Below, in pieces: positions 59,613 through 62,537 of a stretch of 62,537 nucleotides of DNA (within the stretch, counting starts at the first letter, position 1; every line of letters starts with the position of its first letter). The notes under the pieces are model-generated. The model was not told the origin of the DNA, did not search any database, and saw nothing but the letters and a program-made list of their open reading frames with translations. Source of the DNA: an uncultured Eubacteriales bacterium (GTDB taxonomy: Bacteria > Bacillota > Clostridia > Oscillospirales > QAMX01); contig CAKTEH010000013.1 in the NCBI GenBank assembly GCA_934546935.1, positions 1 to 62,537 of the forward strand. Direction: 5' to 3'. Both the position numbers and the translations under genes were made by a program.

Positions 59613-59962
59613 GTCCGTAAAGCATAAACAGCAAAATGCCGGCGGTGCATATCTGCAAATACAAAACCCCTGTCCGCATACGGCCGGCATACACAAAAGT
59701 CCCGATAGTAAAGTTTAAAGGTTTTGAATATGCCGGGTATAAAGACACCGGTTCCAACAAATATAAGCCACAGCGGGCTGGGGCAAGATGCGGCGAAACC
59801 CTGCCCTGCCAACGCCTATGCTTCCAAATTCCCATCCACAGAAAAGCAGGATTTGCATTGTCTGCGGAAGATTAACCGAAAGCTTAGCCTTCTATTTATA
59901 CTTTTTGCCCGCCTTTTGGTATCAAACCCGATATCGTAATTTTACCTATAAAATATGAAACC
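59613..59962. other. Junction region between the chromosomal operon and the mobile element
   Basis: About 350 bp without an intact gene. On the minus strand two adjacent frames contain short hydrophobic stretches (for example WLIFVGTGVFIPGIF and AGILLFMLYGL), suggesting a decayed membrane protein broken by a frameshift near 59715-59730. The attachment site of the neighbouring element could lie here, but no core repeat can be defined from one end. Confidence 0.35.
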
Positions 59963-59993
59963 TCAGATATCAGACTGATACCTGAGGTTTTTT
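59958..59993 (+). terminator. Hairpin at the recombinase 3' end
   Basis: AAACCTCAG-TATCAG pairs with CTGATA-CTGAGGTTT (one mismatch), then TTT. It overlaps the last codons of the recombinase and could end rightward transcription of the chromosomal operon. Confidence 0.55.
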
Positions 59994-61480
59994 CTTGGTG
60001 CCGATAAGCAATCCAAATCCGAACCGGAAGCCGCAGATTTAACAGTTTCCTGCACGTCGTTAAACATGATTGTCCCTGTATCCTCTTTGTAGTCGAAGGT
60101 AATCCGTATTTTGTCATCAAAAAGGTACATTGCGTTTACAAAGGTATCAATGAGCATTTTGCGATGGCTCTGCTTGGTAACATCCAGCTTGCGGAACCGG
60201 TCAAGCCAGAACTCCATAAACTCACGGCTCACCTTCGGAGGCTGCGCCAGTTTTTCATTGGAAATACGGTTCGCCAGTTCTTCCTTTTGTGCTTCCAGTT
60301 CCTCAAGACGCTCCTTTGTGGATTTTGTCAGAATACCCTGCTGAATGGCGTTGAGCAAATTTCTGATGCCGGCATTGGCCTCCTGTAGCTGCTGCTCGTA
60401 CAGAGGAAGGTTTTCATTATCTCTGTCCTGTAAGTCCATAACCGTGGAGATAATGGCTTCTACGGCCTTGGCGTCATTCAGCATGTCCATTGTTTCATTG
60501 ACCACCAGATCTTCGATCCGCTGCTTGCGCACCGGTTTCTTGTGGCACTCGGTGCGCTTCTTTTTTACAGATACGCATTTGTAGTAGTGATGGACAATTC
60601 CTGTTCTGCTCGTTCCACTTTCACCGCAGAGGTAGGCTCCGCAGTATCCGCAGAACAGCTTGGTGGTCAACAGATAGTCATCCTCTGCCTTGTGTCGGGC
60701 AGGGGCTTTCTTGTTTTTCTCCAACCGTTCCTGTACCCGGTCAAACATATCTTTGGGAACAATGGCCGGTATACCGTCAGGCACGATAACATCTCTGTAC
60801 TTATATTCACCGATATAGCGGCGATTTTTCAAGAGATGCTGCACACTGTTGTAAGTCAGCGGATTGCCTCTGGTATTTTTCATACCTCTGGTATTCAACC
60901 GGTCACGGATCTCCGTCATAGTCGCACCCTCATCGTACTGCTTGAAGGCTTCAAGAATAAACGGCGCGCTAACAGGGTCAACCTGAAATCGCTGCTCTGC
61001 GTCGATCATATATCCCATGGGCAGCGTACCACCGTTGAACATACATTTCAGAGCGTTGTCCGTCATTCCGCGGACTACCTTTTCAGAGAGGTCAACGGAA
61101 TAGTATTCCGCAAAGCCTTCCAGCATGGACTCAAGGATGATACCCTCTGCGCCATCGGAGATAACTTCCGTTGCAGATACAACCTTGACGCCGTTTTTCT
61201 TCAGCTGCGCTTTGTAACGTGCGCTGTCATAACGGTTTCTGGCAAATCGGTCCAGCTTCCACACAATGATGATATCGAACAGCTTCTTGCCGCTGCCCTT
61301 GATCATATTTTGAAACTCAGGTCGGTTATCTGTTTTGGCTGAAACAGCCCGGTCGATATAATGCCGCAGGACGGTAATGCCATTCTTCTCTGCGAAGGCC
61401 GTACACTCACGCAGCTGACCTTCAATGGATTCTTCTCGCTGGTTGTCCGAAGAATAGCGAGCGTAGATCACAGCTTTCAT
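59963..61480 (-). CDS. Large serine recombinase (TndX/Tn4451 family)
   Basis: A 505-residue site-specific recombinase. The catalytic resolvase domain (1-150) begins VIYARYSSDNQREESIEGQ with the nucleophilic serine, followed by VWKLDRFARNRYDSA. The recombinase domain spans about 160-270 (GYMIDAEQ...RRYIGEYKYRD), then a zinc ribbon (FCGYCGAYLCG...CHKK), a coiled coil (about 370-430) and a C-terminal tail that reads through a hairpin. It would excise and integrate an element, or act alone. The Tn4451/Tn5397-type family is common in Clostridia. Confidence 0.93.
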   Translation of the reverse strand: MKAVIYARYSSDNQREESIEGQLRECTAFAEKNGITVLRHYIDRAVSAKTDNRPEFQNMIKGSGKKLFDIIIVWKLDRFARNRYDSARYKAQLKKNGVKVVSATEVISDGAEGIILESMLEGFAEYYSVDLSEKVVRGMTDNALKCMFNGGTLPMGYMIDAEQRFQVDPVSAPFILEAFKQYDEGATMTEIRDRLNTRGMKNTRGNPLTYNSVQHLLKNRRYIGEYKYRDVIVPDGIPAIVPKDMFDRVQERLEKNKKAPARHKAEDDYLLTTKLFCGYCGAYLCGESGTSRTGIVHHYYKCVSVKKKRTECHKKPVRKQRIEDLVVNETMDMLNDAKAVEAIISTVMDLQDRDNENLPLYEQQLQEANAGIRNLLNAIQQGILTKSTKERLEELEAQKEELANRISNEKLAQPPKVSREFMEFWLDRFRKLDVTKQSHRKMLIDTFVNAMYLFDDKIRITFDYKEDTGTIMFNDVQETVKSAASGSDLDCLSAPRKNLRYQSDI

Positions 61481-61839
61481 TCCTCGTCCACCTCCTCTGC
61501 CAGCATCTGCAGGAGTGCTTCCTTCAGACGCTCGTTCATTCGTGAGCCGGGATCAAAGCACATCTCCACAAACTTTGCCATCTCGGCATCGATCATCTTA
61601 AACTTTGGCTTGTACTCATAGTGCGTGCCGTGAGGATCGTCTGTTCTGCCATAGATATAATCCATGGAAACTTCAAAATGATCGGCATACCATCGAAAGG
61701 TCTATGCCGAGGGAGTAGACTATCCCTGCTCATAGCGATTGATACTGGACTGAGGCAGGCCAACGAGCTTGCCCATCTTGTTTTGCGAAATACCTGTGTT
61801 CTCACGCAGTGCCTTCAGTCTCTTACCTACAAGTTCCAT
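61477..61839 (-). pseudogene. XRE-family regulator gene interrupted by two in-frame TAG codons
   Basis: One frame from ATG 61839 to the stop at 61477 gives a 120-codon XRE regulator: MELVGKRLKALRENTGISQ, NKMGKLVGLPQSSINRYEQG, then TAG, five codons, a second TAG, then TFRWYADHFEVSMDYIYGRTDDP and an acidic tail. Relatives read Q or E type residues at the two TAG positions. Without readthrough only the HTH part or the C-terminal 62 residues (ATG 61665) would be made. Its stop overlaps the recombinase start, as in intact elements. A sequencing error or suppression is possible. Confidence 0.75.
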
Positions 61840-61970
61840 TTTGCCACCTCCATTCTTACAGATACAGTATAGTATATTCTGCTATTGAGTTCAATTCCTA
61901 ATTAACATAATTCATAATGTTTCTACAAAGAGAAATGCCGGAGAGAAACCTGTTCTCCCCGGCGGCGTCA

Positions 61971-62168
61971 TCAGTTATCTTTGGTGTCTTTGTTGTCGTT
62001 GGGCTTTTCCTTCAACGCTTCCTTTTGGCGTTTCCATTCTGCAAACTCCCTCTGGCCTTCTTCGTTCTGGTAATATGCCAGAATATCCGGCCAGATGCAG
62101 CGGGCGATCTTCTCAATCTCGTGCTGTGAGATGTTGCTGTTATTGATAATTTTCTTGCGTCTACCCAA
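61971..62168 (-). CDS. Small hypothetical protein of the mobile element
   Basis: A 65-residue, highly charged protein beginning MGRRKKIINNSNISQHEIEKIARCIWPDI and ending in a Lys/Asp/Asn-rich tail (NDNKDTKDN). GGAGGTTC lies before the ATG. I do not recognise the family. It has no membrane segment or cysteine pair and may be a small DNA-binding or accessory protein carried by the element. Bases 61840-61970 contain nothing recognisable. Confidence 0.6.
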   Translation of the reverse strand: MGRRKKIINNSNISQHEIEKIARCIWPDILAYYQNEEGQREFAEWKRQKEALKEKPNDNKDTKDN

Positions 62169-62330
62169 GAGAACCTCCTTCGATGGCTGTGGTTGAATTA
62201 CGAAGGTGTCTCAGGTGTCTTTGTAATTATTCCGCTATCGCTTCCTTTCACTTCTGATAATGCAAGATGCAGATGCCCCTGTCAAGAGCATCTGCATCGG
62301 TGTCGTTATTATCTTGTGTCTTTATTATAC

Positions 62331-62537
62331 TCAGAACGGGCAGTAGCAAAACTCCTGTGCGGTTGCGCCCTCCGGCAGCAGCTTTGCCATGACCACCAGC
62401 CGCTGATTGCCGCTGTTGGCCTTGTCATACTTCCGGCAGCAGGTGGAGAGGGTCAGAACAGTATCTTCCTCGGAGAAGGTCACACCGTCAAAATCCAGCC
62501 AGTTTTTCCGCGCAATCGTCTCAAAGAAGCTGGTCAG
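62331..62537 (-). CDS. Class B sortase, 3' part only
   Basis: The last 68 residues of a class B sortase, running off the right edge. The catalytic TLSTC is followed by CRKYDKANSGNQRLVVMAKLL, where the Arg of the active site is found. Sortase B anchors specific surface proteins to the cell wall. The N-terminal part and any signal anchor are outside the window. Bases 62169-62330 contain a hairpin (GCAGATGC / GCATCTGC) without a T run, and nothing else I can name. Confidence 0.8.
   Translation of the reverse strand: MTSFFETIARKNWLDFDGVTFSEEDTVLTLSTCCRKYDKANSGNQRLVVMAKLLPEGATAQEFCYCPF

Larger units (their letters stand above)
59963..62537. mobile_element. End of an integrative element (TndX-type recombinase), partial
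   Basis: A serine recombinase gene at the edge, an XRE regulator remnant, a small gene and a sortase B gene fragment, all on the minus strand, with base composition and codon use (more A/T at third positions, less GCC/CGC) unlike the neighbouring chromosome. The left end is near 59900-59963; the right end is outside the window. Whether the sortase gene is cargo or belongs to the host cannot be told. Confidence 0.6.

Noticed and set aside
61593..61805. Alternative minus-strand frame of 70 codons inside the XRE pseudogene
   Set aside because: It is out of frame with the recognisable HTH and C-terminal segments, and reads as random sequence.
1..62537. CRISPR array or replication origin
   Set aside because: No regularly spaced direct repeats were seen on reading both strands, and no cluster of DnaA boxes near dnaA/dnaN-type genes.

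Overview
The window is a gene-dense chromosomal segment of a low-to-mid GC Gram-positive anaerobe, most likely an endospore-lineage member of class Clostridia. Support comes from spore genes (spoVAC, a broken spoVAD, bofA), a tryptophan T-box leader, a ribosomal L10 leader, YitT, DUF951 and DUF2508 proteins, Firmicutes-type promoters (TTGACA-17-TATAAT) and a TndX-type serine recombinase. Mannonate dehydratase, a four-carbon acid-sugar pair, a heavy-metal exporter and many peptidases would suit a gut or other anaerobic habitat; that is an inference, and I cannot name the genus.

Layout. 1-306: two strong tandem promoters fire leftward out of the window. 307-4513: iron alcohol dehydrogenase, a SLOG protein, a small XRE regulator, RarA with DUF951, and a hypothetical protein. 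4763-4839: tRNA-Arg(ACG). 4965-12548: uxuA, an M3 oligopeptidase, a frameshifted restriction-associated-type gene, archaeal-type phosphoglycerate mutase and a split transketolase. 12670-17861: a C_GCAxxG_C_C redox protein, a two-component system, a P-loop kinase, a YegP-like protein, and rplJ-rplL behind an L10 leader. 18282-24745: an unusual PRPP synthetase, ilvE, mnmA, a PrsA-like lipoprotein, the damaged spoVAC-spoVAD locus, and yaaL-like/bofA. 24816-37480: typA, MATE-pdxA2-denK, htpG, and a miaB-mutS-rsmI operon. 37641-43775: a cytidylate-kinase-like protein, MerR with its own 19-bp-spacer promoter, an SDR, a metallopeptidase/HTH pair, and a TrpB2 gene under a Trp T-box. 43992-47949: YitT, tRNA-Cys, and an ArsR-controlled metal P-type ATPase with a detached HMA domain.

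48210-59612 is a long co-directional run. It starts with a TerB-domain protein and a BrxD-type ATPase, a two-gene module that looks like part of a DNA-processing or defence system. It continues with a ZIP transporter, a Sua5/TsaC-CoaE fusion, an M18 peptidase, MurD, two tandem M42 peptidases (the second lacking its catalytic Glu pair) and an acetyltransferase. From about 59963 to the right edge lies part of a mobile element: a large serine recombinase, an XRE regulator gene with two in-frame amber codons, a small hypothetical gene, and the 3' end of a class B sortase gene.

Most promising observations: the TerB/BrxD-like module without its expected helicase, the Sua5-CoaE fusion, the M42 paralogue with a lost catalytic pair, the overlapping zincin/HTH pair, the truncated spoVA locus, and the amber-interrupted regulator of the mobile element.
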